Under the pieces are notes generated by a model, which was not told the DNA's origin, did not search any database, and was given only the letters and a program-made list of their open reading frames with translations. A stretch of 64,000 bases of DNA from Psychromonas sp. CNPT3 (GTDB lineage Bacteria > Pseudomonadota > Gammaproteobacteria > Enterobacterales > Psychromonadaceae). Of the stretch, positions 47,028-56,169 are shown one piece after another. The stretch's first letter is position 1; the number at the start of each line of letters is the position of its first letter. Both the position numbers and the translations under genes were made by a program. The stretch is from NCBI RefSeq assembly GCF_000153405.2, contig NC_020802.1, positions 329,883 to 393,882 on the forward strand, given 5' to 3'.

Positions 47028-48030
47028 GAGGGGTCTCTTTTTTTATAATATTTATTTCAGGGTGTAATAAATAGGCTATCTGCTCAATGCCCTCTATTCT
47101 GTGCTGAGAAATAGTGTGTAATAAACGCCCTGGAAGCGCGTAGACGCGATTGTTTTTTATGGCAGGTACGTTTTTCCATGCGGATTTATTTTTTAATATA
47201 TCGACGACGCTATGCGGCTGGCCTGAGATTTTCTCATTGATAGCACCCACCATTAAAATGACATCTGCCTGTAAGGCGATGGCGCGCTCTTCACTGAGTT
47301 TTGCCTCTTGTGCGCCTAAGATGTTTTTTGCAACATTAATGCCACCCGCCATTTCAATTGATTCATTGATCAATGAGCCCTTACCCGCACTGTAGCCATT
47401 TATATCATAATAGAGTACGCGGACTTTTTCTTTGCCTTGCAATGCGTTACTGAGTTTTGCTAGGCGCTCGTTTATTTTCAGGATGATCAATTCTGCTTTA
47501 TCTTGGCTATCGGTGGCGCGTGCAACAAGACGTAAATTATCAATAATATCGGCTAATGAATTAAAGGCACTGAGGCGAATAATAGGGATGTGACTGCGCA
47601 ATAAATAACGCACCGTATCTGGGTTGGTGTATGAGGCGATAAAAATAAGATCGGCTTGTAATGCGAGCAATTGCTCTATTTCAGCGCGCATCCGTGGGAT
47701 GCCCTTAGGGTAAAAATTGACGACATTGGAGAGCGTTGGGTCGTCAGCATAAAAGCTAACGGCTGCTATTCTTTTTAAGTCAACTAATTGCGCCAGCATT
47801 TGATCGCTTTGTAGGGTAACAGAAACGATGCGAGAGGGGGCTTTGGGCATAACAAAACGGATCCCGGTACTGTCGATTAACGTCTTGGGATAATTATTGC
47901 CTTCGATACGGGTGGTTAATGCGCTTGTTTTTGCGTTAAAAAGCGCAAATATTTTGCCGTGTTTTTGCTCGATAAGAAGTGCAAAAAAACATAATAATAA
48001 AAAGAAGATAGCGACTTTTATATTTTGCAT
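47017..48030 (-). CDS. Periplasmic substrate-binding protein of the metal-chelate ABC transporter (BtuF/FepB-like)
   Basis: A ~337-residue exported binding protein. An N-terminal hydrophobic segment (VAIFFLLLCFFALLI) is followed by the class III fold: APSRIVSVTLQSDQMLAQL, LLALQADLIF, a long backbone helix, and SAWKNVPAIKNNRVYALP near the end, typical of BtuF/FhuD/FepB relatives. I prefer ATG at 48030; an in-frame TTG at 48042 is possible. It lies just after the receptor terminator, so it may depend on read-through or its own promoter. Confidence 0.87.
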   Translation of the reverse strand: MQNIKVAIFFLLLCFFALLIEQKHGKIFALFNAKTSALTTRIEGNNYPKTLIDSTGIRFVMPKAPSRIVSVTLQSDQMLAQLVDLKRIAAVSFYADDPTLSNVVNFYPKGIPRMRAEIEQLLALQADLIFIASYTNPDTVRYLLRSHIPIIRLSAFNSLADIIDNLRLVARATDSQDKAELIILKINERLAKLSNALQGKEKVRVLYYDINGYSAGKGSLINESIEMAGGINVAKNILGAQEAKLSEERAIALQADVILMVGAINEKISGQPHSVVDILKNKSAWKNVPAIKNNRVYALPGRLLHTISQHRIEGIEQIAYLLHPEINIIKKETPHAQ

Positions 48031-48054
48031 TTTTGCGCCCAAAACGTATGAATT

Positions 48055-48072
48055 AAAAGCCCATCACTGGGC
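48055..48072 (-). terminator. Terminator after the TonB-dependent receptor gene
   Basis: GCCCA GTGA TGGGC on the minus strand is followed by TTTTAATT. The short stem suggests partial termination between the receptor and the ABC genes. Confidence 0.6.
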
Positions 48073-48119
48073 GATAGAATGCGTTTATGCGTGTTAGCCG
48101 ACACATAAACACATAGATA

Positions 48120-49982
48120 TTACTTAAGCGTAAAACCAAGGTAGGCGGTTAACGGCTCTGTATCATATCCAACTAGCTCTACATAATCTTTATCAAGGGC
48201 ATTTTCAATGCGTCCCTGAACGCTAATATGGGTGTTGATTTGATAATTAACAGCCAAATTAAGCAAACTATAACTGCTTAACTCAACATCCCCTATATCT
48301 AAGCGCTTGCCTATATAACGTAGACCAATATTGGCACTCAGTTTATCGGTGTAGTGATAGTTAGCATTAATATTGGCGGTGTGTTTAGGGTGACGAATAA
48401 TCGGTGCATTACTGTCTTTATCTATGGTTTTATTATAAGTATAAGCGCTGTTAATACGTAGCTTATCGGAAAGATTTAAGTGGCCCGTTAATTCAATACC
48501 CTGAGATGTCGCATTTTTTATATTAATGTACATTGACTTTGGCATAGAATAATCGATCATATCCTGATAACGAGCATTAAAATAGGTAATATCTACATAA
48601 GCATCGCGACTGGCAAAATTATACTCTACGCCCATATCCCATGTTGTATTTTTTTCTGGTTTTAGATTTGAATTCCCTGATGATATATTTCCGTCGAGAC
48701 CAGAAAGTTGTCCAAATGTGGGGTTTTTAACACCACTGCCTAAACTGCTGTGTAGACGCGTACCTTCATTTACCCATGCACTAATATCTCCATGGTAGGT
48801 TTGGGTATTTTCAAAGTGATTGTTAAAGTCTTGGCGTGCAGATAGGCCGAAGAAAACACTTTTGTCCCAATCTGCTGAGTATTCAAGCACTAAGCCTGTC
48901 GCGTTCATTTTTTGGGGCTTTGACATGCCGTAACTTTGGTAGTTATCACGCTCATATTCGCCGGCAAAACTCAGGCGCTGCGTATAAGCTGAGTGTGGTG
49001 TAAAATAATAATTACTTTGTAATAATGCTTTTGTTTTTTTACCATCATACTCGTAATTATCCCAACTTTTTCGACCAGATCCTTTACTATAATATTGAGA
49101 ATGGCTAATGGATAATGTATTTTTCAATTTTTGGTCAAGTAAATTTAAGTGCGCATTTATTTTGCCTAAGTTTTGTTTTGTATTTAAAAGATAGCCACTG
49201 TTTGTTGATGCATTATTACCGTTATCATAATCATTTTTAGAGTTGTTATAGCGAACGATACCATCAAGGCTAAAAATGTCATTGAATGTATGTCCACCTT
49301 TTATTGAGAGTGTTTGGTTCTTATAAGCGTCGTCTTCATTGCCTCCCATTGTTTCGGTTTGTGCGCTGATGCCATCGGTTTGTAAATTACTGCCTGAAAA
49401 GGAGTAATGACTGCGTTTATTGGCACCATTAATATTAAAAGACTCTTGATGGTATTGATTACTGCCACCTTCAATCGACAAACTCGGGTTAAAGCCAGAA
49501 GTGCCTTTTTTAGTAGTAATGTTAATGACCCCACCCATGGCATCACTGCCCCAAAGTGCACTTTGTGCGCCTTTTAATACTTCAATGCGCTCAATATTGC
49601 TCGCCATTAAGGTATTAAAATTAAAACCACCATTGATGTTCGTCGGATCGTTGACTTCAACACCATCAATGATAACTAATGTTTGATTGGATTTTGCACC
49701 TCGAATGGAAACGGATGTTCTCGCACCAATGCTACCGGTACGGCTAACCGTAACGCCGGGGATATCTTGTAATAATTCAGCGACGCTGCGCGCTTGATTT
49801 TCTTTAATGTATTGTTCATCTAACACGGTAATTGAGCTGCCACTTTCAACGCGTTTTGTTTCAACTAAGCTTGCTGAGATAACAACATCATCACTCTCAC
49901 GATACTCGTCGGCTAAGGTGAGGGGGCTAAAAAGACTACTACTGATAAAGATAGCCAGCGATGCGAAACGGTAGTTCAACAT
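48120..49982 (-). CDS. btuB: TonB-dependent outer-membrane receptor, BtuB-like
   Basis: A 620-residue outer-membrane receptor. Signal peptide ends near LTLA-DE (~24). The TonB box is probably DDVVISAS (~30). The plug domain has SVAELLQDIPGVTVSR, RGAKSNQTLVIIDGVEVND and IERIEVLKGAQSALWGSDA; the barrel ends in ALDKDYVELVGYDT...GFTLK, very like E. coli BtuB (614). Cobalamin or cobinamide is the likely ligand. ATG at 49982 follows AGGA and starts the signal peptide; an in-frame start at 50048 is rejected. No B12-box riboswitch was found upstream; instead the leader has a 9-bp tandem repeat. Confidence 0.88.
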   Translation of the reverse strand: MLNYRFASLAIFISSSLFSPLTLADEYRESDDVVISASLVETKRVESGSSITVLDEQYIKENQARSVAELLQDIPGVTVSRTGSIGARTSVSIRGAKSNQTLVIIDGVEVNDPTNINGGFNFNTLMASNIERIEVLKGAQSALWGSDAMGGVINITTKKGTSGFNPSLSIEGGSNQYHQESFNINGANKRSHYSFSGSNLQTDGISAQTETMGGNEDDAYKNQTLSIKGGHTFNDIFSLDGIVRYNNSKNDYDNGNNASTNSGYLLNTKQNLGKINAHLNLLDQKLKNTLSISHSQYYSKGSGRKSWDNYEYDGKKTKALLQSNYYFTPHSAYTQRLSFAGEYERDNYQSYGMSKPQKMNATGLVLEYSADWDKSVFFGLSARQDFNNHFENTQTYHGDISAWVNEGTRLHSSLGSGVKNPTFGQLSGLDGNISSGNSNLKPEKNTTWDMGVEYNFASRDAYVDITYFNARYQDMIDYSMPKSMYINIKNATSQGIELTGHLNLSDKLRINSAYTYNKTIDKDSNAPIIRHPKHTANINANYHYTDKLSANIGLRYIGKRLDIGDVELSSYSLLNLAVNYQINTHISVQGRIENALDKDYVELVGYDTEPLTAYLGFTLK

Positions 49983-50044
49983 AATATATTTTTCCTGAGG
50001 GTAGATAAAGAGCGATGCATAAGACATCCTTGTTTTAAGCTGGC

Positions 50045-50104
50045 ACATGTTTTACATGTTTTACATGTTTTACATGTTTTACATGTTTTACATGTTTTAC
50101 ATGT
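50045..50104. repeat. 9-bp tandem repeat in the receptor leader
   Basis: Seven copies of the palindrome ACATGT start at 50045, 50054, 50063, 50072, 50081, 50090 and 50099, exactly 9 bp apart with TTT between them on the + strand. The array is flanked by GGC and GCC, so its outer ends are also inverted. It lies within the predicted transcript leader, 63 bp upstream of the receptor start codon. Confidence 0.95.
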
Positions 50105-50168
50105 GCCTTAGTGCTAATAGAGTGTTCTTTAATTGCTAACGCCTTGTTATGACGAATAAAACGCGCGC

Positions 50169-50197
50169 AGTATAGCAATGTATTATTTGTCTGCCAA
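50169..50197 (-). promoter_or_regulatory. Promoter of the BtuB-like receptor gene
   Basis: On the minus strand TTGGCA (50192-50197), a 17-bp spacer and TATACT (50169-50174) form a near-consensus sigma-70 promoter. It overlaps the last codons of the upstream potassium channel gene and predicts a leader of about 180 nt. Confidence 0.65.
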
Positions 50198-51247
50198 CCA
50201 TGAGAGCTCTTCGGCGTAGAAACGCTCATCTGCAATGTAATGTAAGTGATCCCCTCCCTTTACAAGCACATCTTTATGCGGGTTTAACTGCATATGATCA
50301 CCATTTTTAAAGGGGCTTACCGCAATTAATATCATTTGATGTTGCATTTTGAAATGGGTGAAAAGGTCGGAAAAAAGACAAGGTGTTATCTCTTTGGGTA
50401 CCTGTAAACAGTATAAGGTAGCGCCCATAAGCGTTGAAAATAATTGATCTGCAACTTGGCTTGAACCGGGATCTTGCATGCTACGCACCATCATTTGCGC
50501 GCTATTATTAATACTGCATTCTATTTGAGGGCAATGCATTTTCAGTAATTTTGCTTTGCTACTATCAAAAAAATGTGCGGAGACATTGGCGTTATTATCA
50601 CTGTGTGTGGCGATGCTAAGGGCTATCGATAAGGTTTCATCATCTGATTTACCATTGATGATAATGCGCGCCGCTCCTTTTAAAGCAATGCGCTCTAACT
50701 CTTTAGCGTCAGAAAAACTACTGATTTTTACAAATGAAATTTCTGTTATATCAGGGAATGGGTTTTCCATATCATCTGTGACGCACAGTAAAATATCGCG
50801 TTTAAGACGTTTTTTATCTGCGAGGATAAGCGCTAAAATCTGCGCTGTAGAATATTTATCCCAGCATAATAATAAGATATGTTGCTGGTAGTGTGAAAAA
50901 TCATTGTTACCGTGCATATTACGTCTCGCTATATCAATAAATAATTGTGTCATTTTGCTAATGAAAGAGGCAAAGATGATAAGCCCAGAGGGAATTTGAT
51001 AAAAAGATACAATGGCTTTACCTAAATCGGTATTAGGGCTTAAATCGCCAAAGCCCACCGTGGATACCACGACCATATTATAATAGATAAATTCGATGGG
51101 GTTGGAGGTAAGGGCGTCTTCACCGGCAAGGCAAAAAAGTAAATAAGTGATAAAGGATTGGGCAATCACTAAAAACAACATACCGGGCCAGCTCAATCGC
51201 TGTGATAAGCGTCGCCACATTAAGCGCAACTTAAGAATTGAAACCAT
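50183..51247 (-). CDS. Potassium channel family protein with RCK domain
   Basis: A 354-residue inner-membrane ion channel: an N-terminal helix (~18-40), a pore loop with the selectivity filter TVGFGD (~62-67), an inner helix (~80-102), then a cytosolic TrkA-N/RCK-like region (ILLLCWDKYSTAQILALIL) and C-terminal RCK_C-type part ending VLVKGGDHLHYI. The two-helix architecture resembles Kch/MthK channels. The GFG filter variant is known among bacterial channels. It is downstream of nothing obvious and precedes the receptor promoter. Confidence 0.87.
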   Translation of the reverse strand: MVSILKLRLMWRRLSQRLSWPGMLFLVIAQSFITYLLFCLAGEDALTSNPIEFIYYNMVVVSTVGFGDLSPNTDLGKAIVSFYQIPSGLIIFASFISKMTQLFIDIARRNMHGNNDFSHYQQHILLLCWDKYSTAQILALILADKKRLKRDILLCVTDDMENPFPDITEISFVKISSFSDAKELERIALKGAARIIINGKSDDETLSIALSIATHSDNNANVSAHFFDSSKAKLLKMHCPQIECSINNSAQMMVRSMQDPGSSQVADQLFSTLMGATLYCLQVPKEITPCLFSDLFTHFKMQHQMILIAVSPFKNGDHMQLNPHKDVLVKGGDHLHYIADERFYAEELSWLADK

Positions 51248-51365
51248 TTTTCGATACCTTAAAGAGTGTTCTATATAGCGCTCAGCTCAGTGTACTAAGA
51301 GAATGCAAAACAACAGTGCATATGCCTCACCTTGAGATAGAAGATGAGGCGAAAAGAAAATGCTT

Positions 51366-52214
51366 TTATTTTTGCTTGGTGCTTGCAAATAACTCACCTA
51401 AACGCGTCACAGAGCCGGGCTCTAATGCACTTGAGAGTTCAATTGCATCTTTTGCAAATAGGGCAACAATGGTGCTGCCAAGTTTGAAACGACCCATCTC
51501 TGCGCCTTTTTCAAGTACAATATCTTCATCTGAGTGATCCCAGTATTGGATCTCTTTACCTTTAAAGGTGCCCGACCAAACGGTTTCAATACTCGCAACA
51601 ATGGTTGCGCCCACAAGCACCATCGCCATAGGGCCGACAGCAGTAGAGAAAATCGCAACTGCACGCTCGTTACGTGCAAATAAATTAGGTACATTTTCAG
51701 CGGTAAGCGGGTTCACAGAAAAAAGGTCGCCGGGAATGAAAATTGTTTTTTCAAGCTTGCCGGTGATCGGCATATGGATACGATGGTAATCTTTCGGTGC
51801 TAAATAAATGGTCGAGAAAATACCGTCTTCAAAAGGAGCTGAGATAGCATCTTGGCCTCCTAACAATTCTCGCAAGCTAAAATCATGACCTTTTGCTTGA
51901 AAAATTCGTCCTGCTTTAATATCGCCTTGCTGGCTAATTTTACCATCGACAGGTAGCGCTAAATTCTCATCGCCAGAAATAATAGGGCGGATGCCTTCTT
52001 TTAATTCACGGGTGAAAAAATCATTAAAAGTGTCAAAGTCTTCTGCTTCAGAGTGCTTTGCTTCACTCATGTCGATACCATATTGGCTAATAAAGCGTGT
52101 AATTAAAAAGGTTGTCAATTTACCCGCTTTGGCGGCCGCCATTTTACCGGTTAAGCGCGACAGCAAATGTTTTGGCAGCAGGTATTGGCTTATAATTTTT
52201 AATTGATCAATCAT
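51366..52214 (-). CDS. psd: Phosphatidylserine decarboxylase proenzyme
   Basis: A ~282-residue inner-membrane enzyme converting phosphatidylserine to phosphatidylethanolamine. It self-cleaves at LGST (FKLGSTIV, ~249) to form the pyruvoyl cofactor. Other family blocks: [25 protein letters not shown] and [22 protein letters not shown] at 52214 aligns with E. coli Psd; a longer in-frame start at 52268 would overlap rsgA. rsgA ends 10 bp upstream, and the rsgA-psd pair divergent from orn is conserved. Confidence 0.96.
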   Translation of the reverse strand: MIDQLKIISQYLLPKHLLSRLTGKMAAAKAGKLTTFLITRFISQYGIDMSEAKHSEAEDFDTFNDFFTRELKEGIRPIISGDENLALPVDGKISQQGDIKAGRIFQAKGHDFSLRELLGGQDAISAPFEDGIFSTIYLAPKDYHRIHMPITGKLEKTIFIPGDLFSVNPLTAENVPNLFARNERAVAIFSTAVGPMAMVLVGATIVASIETVWSGTFKGKEIQYWDHSDEDIVLEKGAEMGRFKLGSTIVALFAKDAIELSSALEPGSVTRLGELFASTKQK

Positions 52215-52224
52215 CATATTCTCT

Positions 52225-53265
52225 TTAATAAGTATTGGGAGCACGATGACGTGCATTTTTTGCATCATCCATCGTTTCTAAAATACGTAAAAAACTCGCA
52301 TAACGTGCTTTGTCTATTTTTCCGGCTTGAACCGCTTCAACAAGGGCGCATCCTGGATCGATTTTGTGTTTACAATCTCTAAAACGACATTCGCCCAAAT
52401 ATTCTCTAAATTCAACAAAACCACTGGCAATACGCTCAGGCTCTAGATGCCAAAGAGAGAACTCTCGGATCCCTGGGCTATCAATAATATCGCCACCATC
52501 GGCAAAGTGATATAAACGCGCCGTGGTAGTGGTGTGTTTTCCGAGACCTGAGCCTTCAGAGATTTCACCCGTTGTGGCTTCTACTTCTGGCAGTAACATA
52601 TTCAAAAGAGATGTTTTGCCGACACCAGATTGGCCAACGAAAATACTGATCTCATCTTTCATCACCGTTTTTAAACTTTCAAGGCCGTCACCATGCATAG
52701 AGCAATATAAAACGTGATAACCGATATCACGATAGCTTTGCAATTCTTTATCGATGATAGCCGCATTGGTTTCATCAAGTAGGTCACTTTTATTTAAGGC
52801 GATAATAGGGGTGATGCCAATATCTTCACAAGCAATAATATAACGATCAATAATATTACGTGAAAACTCAGGGGCAACAGAGCTAACGATAATAATTTGC
52901 CCTATATTTGCAGCAATAGGCTTAATGCCATCATAGTAGTCTGGACGGGTTAATACCGAGTCACGAGGATGTACGGCTTCAACGACGCCGGTAATACCAT
53001 GATAAGCTTCGTTACCCGCTCTCCAAACAACGCGATCACCGGTTACTAAAGATCGGACCGCACGTCGTAAAGTACAACGTTCAATATTACCATGTTCATC
53101 TTCAATATCTGCGTGTTGGCCAAAACGGCTGATCACGACACCCTGAAGTTTCGGACCAAGTTCAGATTCATCCCATTGTTTGTCGTTATTTTTTTTCAAA
53201 TGTTTATTATGGTTTTGTTGAACTCGACGAACTTGATTTTTACTTAGTTTTTTCTTCTTAGCCAC
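52225..53265 (-). CDS. rsgA: Ribosome small-subunit GTPase RsgA
   Basis: A 346-residue circularly permuted GTPase that acts late in 30S maturation. An N-terminal basic tail and OB-fold (~35-100) are followed by G4 NKSD (~158) ahead of G1 [10 protein letters not shown] (~213) and G3 DSPGIREF (~263), then the zinc motif with CRFRDCKH and DPGC. Length matches E. coli (350). Operon with psd. Confidence 0.97.
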   Translation of the reverse strand: MAKKKKLSKNQVRRVQQNHNKHLKKNNDKQWDESELGPKLQGVVISRFGQHADIEDEHGNIERCTLRRAVRSLVTGDRVVWRAGNEAYHGITGVVEAVHPRDSVLTRPDYYDGIKPIAANIGQIIIVSSVAPEFSRNIIDRYIIACEDIGITPIIALNKSDLLDETNAAIIDKELQSYRDIGYHVLYCSMHGDGLESLKTVMKDEISIFVGQSGVGKTSLLNMLLPEVEATTGEISEGSGLGKHTTTTARLYHFADGGDIIDSPGIREFSLWHLEPERIASGFVEFREYLGECRFRDCKHKIDPGCALVEAVQAGKIDKARYASFLRILETMDDAKNARHRAPNTY

Positions 53266-53371
53266 AGGCGCCCTTTACTATCACAGATTGTATTAATACA
53301 GTATCATACTATATTTTTTGACAAAGTTAGCAAAAGAGCGCGCTCTTGTAGATAAAAGGATCACAATTAGC

Positions 53372-53911
53372 ATGAATAAAAATAATCTTATATGGATAGA
53401 TTTGGAAATGACGGGATTAAATCCTGAAACAGATCTTATTATTGAAATCGCAACGATTGTGACAGACAGTGATCTTAATGTTTTAGAAGAAGGGCCTGCA
53501 TTTGTTATTCATGCGCCAAAACAGAATATGGATGCAATGGATGAGTGGTGTACTACGCATCATGGTGATTCCGGTTTAACGCAGCGCGTTTTAGAAAGTG
53601 ATATTAGTTGCGCCCAAGCAGAGCAAGCAACATTAGCCTTTTTAAAAAAATGGACGTTGCAGGGCGCTTCCCCTTTATGTGGTAATAGTATTGGTCAAGA
53701 TCGCCGTTTTTTAGTGCGTTATATGCCAGAACTCGAAGCGTATTTTCATTATCGCAGTATCGATGTCAGCAGTATTAAAGAACTTGGGCGCCGCTGGGCT
53801 CCTGAGATGGTAAATGCACATAAGAAAGCGGGTGAACATTTGGCATTAGCTGATATTAGAGATTCTATTTCTGAATTACAGCATTACAAAAAACACTTCT
53901 TTACGTTTTAG
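53372..53911 (+). CDS. orn: Oligoribonuclease
   Basis: A 179-residue DEDDh 3'-5' exoribonuclease that degrades 2-5-nt RNAs, including pGpG. Exo I is WIDLEMTGL (~8-16), Exo [13 protein letters not shown] (~107), Exo [13 protein letters not shown] with HKKAGEH. ATG at 53372 gives the usual length (181 in E. coli); an in-frame start at 53318 is unsupported. Divergent from rsgA. Confidence 0.96.
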   Translation: MNKNNLIWIDLEMTGLNPETDLIIEIATIVTDSDLNVLEEGPAFVIHAPKQNMDAMDEWCTTHHGDSGLTQRVLESDISCAQAEQATLAFLKKWTLQGASPLCGNSIGQDRRFLVRYMPELEAYFHYRSIDVSSIKELGRRWAPEMVNAHKKAGEHLALADIRDSISELQHYKKHFFTF

Positions 53912-53916
53912 ATGTT

Positions 53917-53950
53917 TTTTTAAACAGATATTTTGTTATCTGTTTAAAAA
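53917..53950 (+). terminator. Hairpin after orn
   Basis: A perfect 14-bp stem TTTTTAAACAGATA / TATCTGTTTAAAAA has a 6-nt loop. The 3' arm ends in A residues rather than T, so termination is uncertain. Confidence 0.4.
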
Positions 53951-53993
53951 CATAGCAAATGCATGCTTTGTTTTTAAAATCACTAAAAAAAGC

Positions 53994-54021
53994 TTGCATT
54001 CATATAGGCTCTGTCTATAAT
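53994..54021 (+). promoter_or_regulatory. Promoter of the tRNA-Gly pair
   Basis: TTGCAT (53994-53999), a 16-bp spacer and a consensus TATAAT (54016-54021), followed by a GC-rich discriminator (CGCACCCC) as expected for stringently controlled stable RNA. Confidence 0.75.
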
Positions 54022-54078
54022 CGCACCCCATACGAAGCAGACATCGACAGATGTTAGACGCTAAGTAGATAAGATAAT

Positions 54079-54153
54079 GCGGCACTAGCTCAGTGGTAGA
54101 GCACAACCTTGCCAAGGTTGGGGTCAAGAGTTCGAGCCTCTTGTGCCGCTCCA
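54079..54153 (+). tRNA. tRNA-Gly(GCC), copy 1
   Basis: A 75-nt cloverleaf including an encoded CCA. The acceptor stem GCGGCAC / GTGCCGC is perfect, discriminator T, anticodon GCC at 54111-54113 in the loop between CAACC and GGTTG, and T loop GTTCGAG. It is identical to copy 2. Confidence 0.97.
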
Positions 54154-54171
54154 TCTTATATAAAAAAATAT

Positions 54172-54246
54172 GCGGCACTAGCTCAGTGGTAGAGCACAAC
54201 CTTGCCAAGGTTGGGGTCAAGAGTTCGAGCCTCTTGTGCCGCTCCA
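54172..54246 (+). tRNA. tRNA-Gly(GCC), copy 2
   Basis: Identical in sequence to copy 1 and 18 bp downstream. Anticodon GCC at 54204-54206. Followed by a T-run (TTTTTTT) that probably ends the shared transcript. Confidence 0.97.
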
Positions 54247-54603
54247 TTTTTTTATACTCCCCTTGTTTTAAAATCCTTATATATTTTAATATTAAATTTT
54301 TTATAAATACCCTCATTCTTATTTAGTTGATTTTTATACTCTCAGTATGATATTTCACTACAGATACACTTTTGTATATTATCTTTGTATTATTATTTTT
54401 ATGATCGCAAGATGAAATGATCCGTATATATATCTTCAATGTCGATAAACTCTCCTTTTTAATTTTAAATCATTAGCTTAATAATTGTTTTAAGCTTTAT
54501 GTTGCAGATCTAAGCGTAATTTTCTTGCTGATATAAAATCTTGAAGTATCATGGATAATATAATTGAAGTTAAATTCTTTACCTTTATTTAATAGGGCGC
54601 TTT
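54247..54603. other. Intergenic region upstream of galE
   Basis: It begins with the T-run after the tRNAs, is very AT-rich, and contains a partial family-2 repeat at 54524-54553. No gene is supported and no clear galE promoter could be placed. Confidence 0.5.
54524..54553 (+). repeat. MITE-like dispersed repeat, family 2, copy 3 (right end only)
   Basis: CTTGCTGATATAAAATCTTG followed by AAGTATCATG matches the right end at 40423-40452 in spacing and in ATCTTGAAGTATCATG (16 identical bases). Only ~30 bp is convincing. Confidence 0.45.
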
Positions 54604-55614
54604 ATGGCAATTTTAGTGACAGGTGGTGCAGGATATATCGGCTCTCATACCGTGTTAGAGTTATTAGATGCTGGGCATGAGGTTATTGTTATTGATAACT
54701 TGTGTAACTCTTCAAAAGAGTCGCTAAAGCGCGTTGAAAAGATCACTGGAAAACAGCCCGTGTTTTATAAAGGAGATATTTTAGACTCTGCTTTTTTAGC
54801 GCATATTTTTAAGCAACATAAAATTGAATCTGTGATCCATTTTGCGGGATTAAAAGCCGTGGGTGAGTCGGTTTCTAAACCGGTTTTATATTATAAAAAT
54901 AATGTACAAGGTACGTTAACGTTAATTGAAGCGATGGCGGATGCCAATGTTTTTAATTTAGTGTTTAGCTCTTCTGCCACTGTTTATGGCGATCCAACTC
55001 TTTTACCGATCAAAGAAGATTTCCCCGTAGGTGCAACAACCAATCCTTATGGTACATCTAAACGAATGGTCGAAATGATATTAGAAGATGTAGCTCTCTC
55101 AGATCCTCGTTGGTCATTTGTTATCTTGCGTTATTTCAACCCAGTAGGTGCCCATGTTTCTGGTCTTATAGGCGAAGATCCTAATGGGATCCCTAATAAT
55201 TTATTACCTTATATTGCGCAAGTTGCTGTTGGTAAATTAAAAAAATTAAATATTTTTGGAGATGATTACGACACTGTAGATGGTACGGGCGTGCGTGATT
55301 ATATTCATGTTGTGGATTTAGCTCTAGGGCATTTACAAGCGCTTAATAAGGTAGCAAGTACAACGGGCGTCAATATTTATAATTTAGGTACAGGTAATGG
55401 CACGTCTGTTTTACAGATGCTTCATGCGTTTGAGGGGGCTTGTGGACACAGTCTTGCTTATCAACTCTCTGCGCGTCGAGAAGGTGATATTGCGAGTTGT
55501 TATGCTGATCCTGAAAAGGCGCGTGTTGAGCTTCATTGGTCTGCAACACGTGATTTAACGGCAATGATGGAAGATACATGGCGCTGGCAATTAAACAATC
55601 CAGAAGGCTATTAG
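54604..55614 (+). CDS. galE: UDP-glucose 4-epimerase
   Basis: A 336-residue short-chain dehydrogenase that interconverts UDP-glucose and UDP-galactose, feeding LPS and exopolysaccharide synthesis. NAD motif [10 protein letters not shown] (~7-16), catalytic SSSATVYG (Ser/Thr) and YGTSK (Tyr/Lys ~148-152), plus the Leloir-specific [17 protein letters not shown]. Length matches E. coli GalE (338). It is monocistronic here, with no other gal genes. Confidence 0.97.
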   Translation: MAILVTGGAGYIGSHTVLELLDAGHEVIVIDNLCNSSKESLKRVEKITGKQPVFYKGDILDSAFLAHIFKQHKIESVIHFAGLKAVGESVSKPVLYYKNNVQGTLTLIEAMADANVFNLVFSSSATVYGDPTLLPIKEDFPVGATTNPYGTSKRMVEMILEDVALSDPRWSFVILRYFNPVGAHVSGLIGEDPNGIPNNLLPYIAQVAVGKLKKLNIFGDDYDTVDGTGVRDYIHVVDLALGHLQALNKVASTTGVNIYNLGTGNGTSVLQMLHAFEGACGHSLAYQLSARREGDIASCYADPEKARVELHWSATRDLTAMMEDTWRWQLNNPEGY

Positions 55615-55653
55615 TTTAGGCCGTATTGGCAGTTTATCTGAATACTTATTCGA

Positions 55654-55893
55654 CTAACTGCCTTTGCGGATCAAATATCGATAAGGAATGCTTTCAATAT
55701 TTTTTTCAATGAGAGTGTGATCCATAAAACGACAAAAACTAGGGATATCACGCGTTGTGGCGGGATCATCCGCGAGTACCTGCAGTAATTCACCGTCTTG
55801 CATTTTTCTTATCATTTTTCGGATAAGCATGACCGGCTCTGGGCAACGTAGTCCCAATGTATCGAGTTGTATTGTCTTGATATTTTCTGTCAT
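55654..55893 (-). CDS. tusA: Sulfur carrier protein TusA
   Basis: A 79-residue SirA/TusA-family protein relaying persulfide sulfur for tRNA 2-thiouridine. The CPEP motif in [14 protein letters not shown] holds the acceptor Cys (~17), and the [14 protein letters not shown] region is typical. ATG at 55893 matches family length (81 in E. coli); an in-frame start at 55947 runs into a repeat and is rejected. Confidence 0.95.
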   Translation of the reverse strand: MTENIKTIQLDTLGLRCPEPVMLIRKMIRKMQDGELLQVLADDPATTRDIPSFCRFMDHTLIEKNIESIPYRYLIRKGS

Positions 55894-55928
55894 TATAAAT
55901 TCTCTATAGAGATCTTTTCTTTTTATAT

Positions 55929-55985
55929 TATACCCATGAGGTATCAATATGCAAAACCCGTGGCCTAAGTGGGCGTCTGATTCTC
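55929..55985 (-). repeat. MITE-like dispersed repeat, family 2, copy 4 (inverted, weak)
   Basis: TATACCCATGAGGTATCAAT resembles the reverse complement of the family-2 right end (TATACTCATGATACTTCAAG). CCTAAGTGGGC then resembles the inverted CCAAGTTGGGC block. The match is partial. Confidence 0.35.
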
Positions 55986-56124
55986 GATCTTAGCAGAGGT
56001 CAAGCTGCACATCGCTCGCGCCGTGTGTAAATGCGCGAAATCAATGTCATCAAACTGCTCTCTACTGTGCACTTATGACGACTTCTATTATTTTGCTTAT
56101 GCTTTGACTCATTGAATTTTAGAT

Positions 56125-56156
56125 AAAAAAATAGGCTCAAAAGAGCCTATTTTTTT
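56125..56156 (-). terminator. Terminator of ppc
   Basis: TAGGCTC / GAGCCTA extended by seven A-T pairs (14 bp) has an AAAA loop, with a T-run on the minus strand just past the ppc stop. Confidence 0.9.
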
Positions 56157-56169
56157 CAAAGCATATTGA

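Noticed and set aside
49983-50180. Cobalamin riboswitch in the receptor leader
   Set aside because: I could not find the B12 box or the expected flanking stems; a covariance model would be decisive.
50171-50195. Fur-box-like sequence between the -35 and -10 of the BtuB-like receptor promoter
   Set aside because: Too few matches to the 19-bp Fur consensus.
50035-50235. Frame encoding repeated His-Val-Lys across the 9-bp array
   Set aside because: A by-product of the tandem repeat being a multiple of three; it overlaps the channel gene and the receptor promoter.
54093-54326. Repeat-containing frames on both strands near 54.1-54.3 kb
   Set aside because: They are translations of the two identical tRNA-Gly genes.
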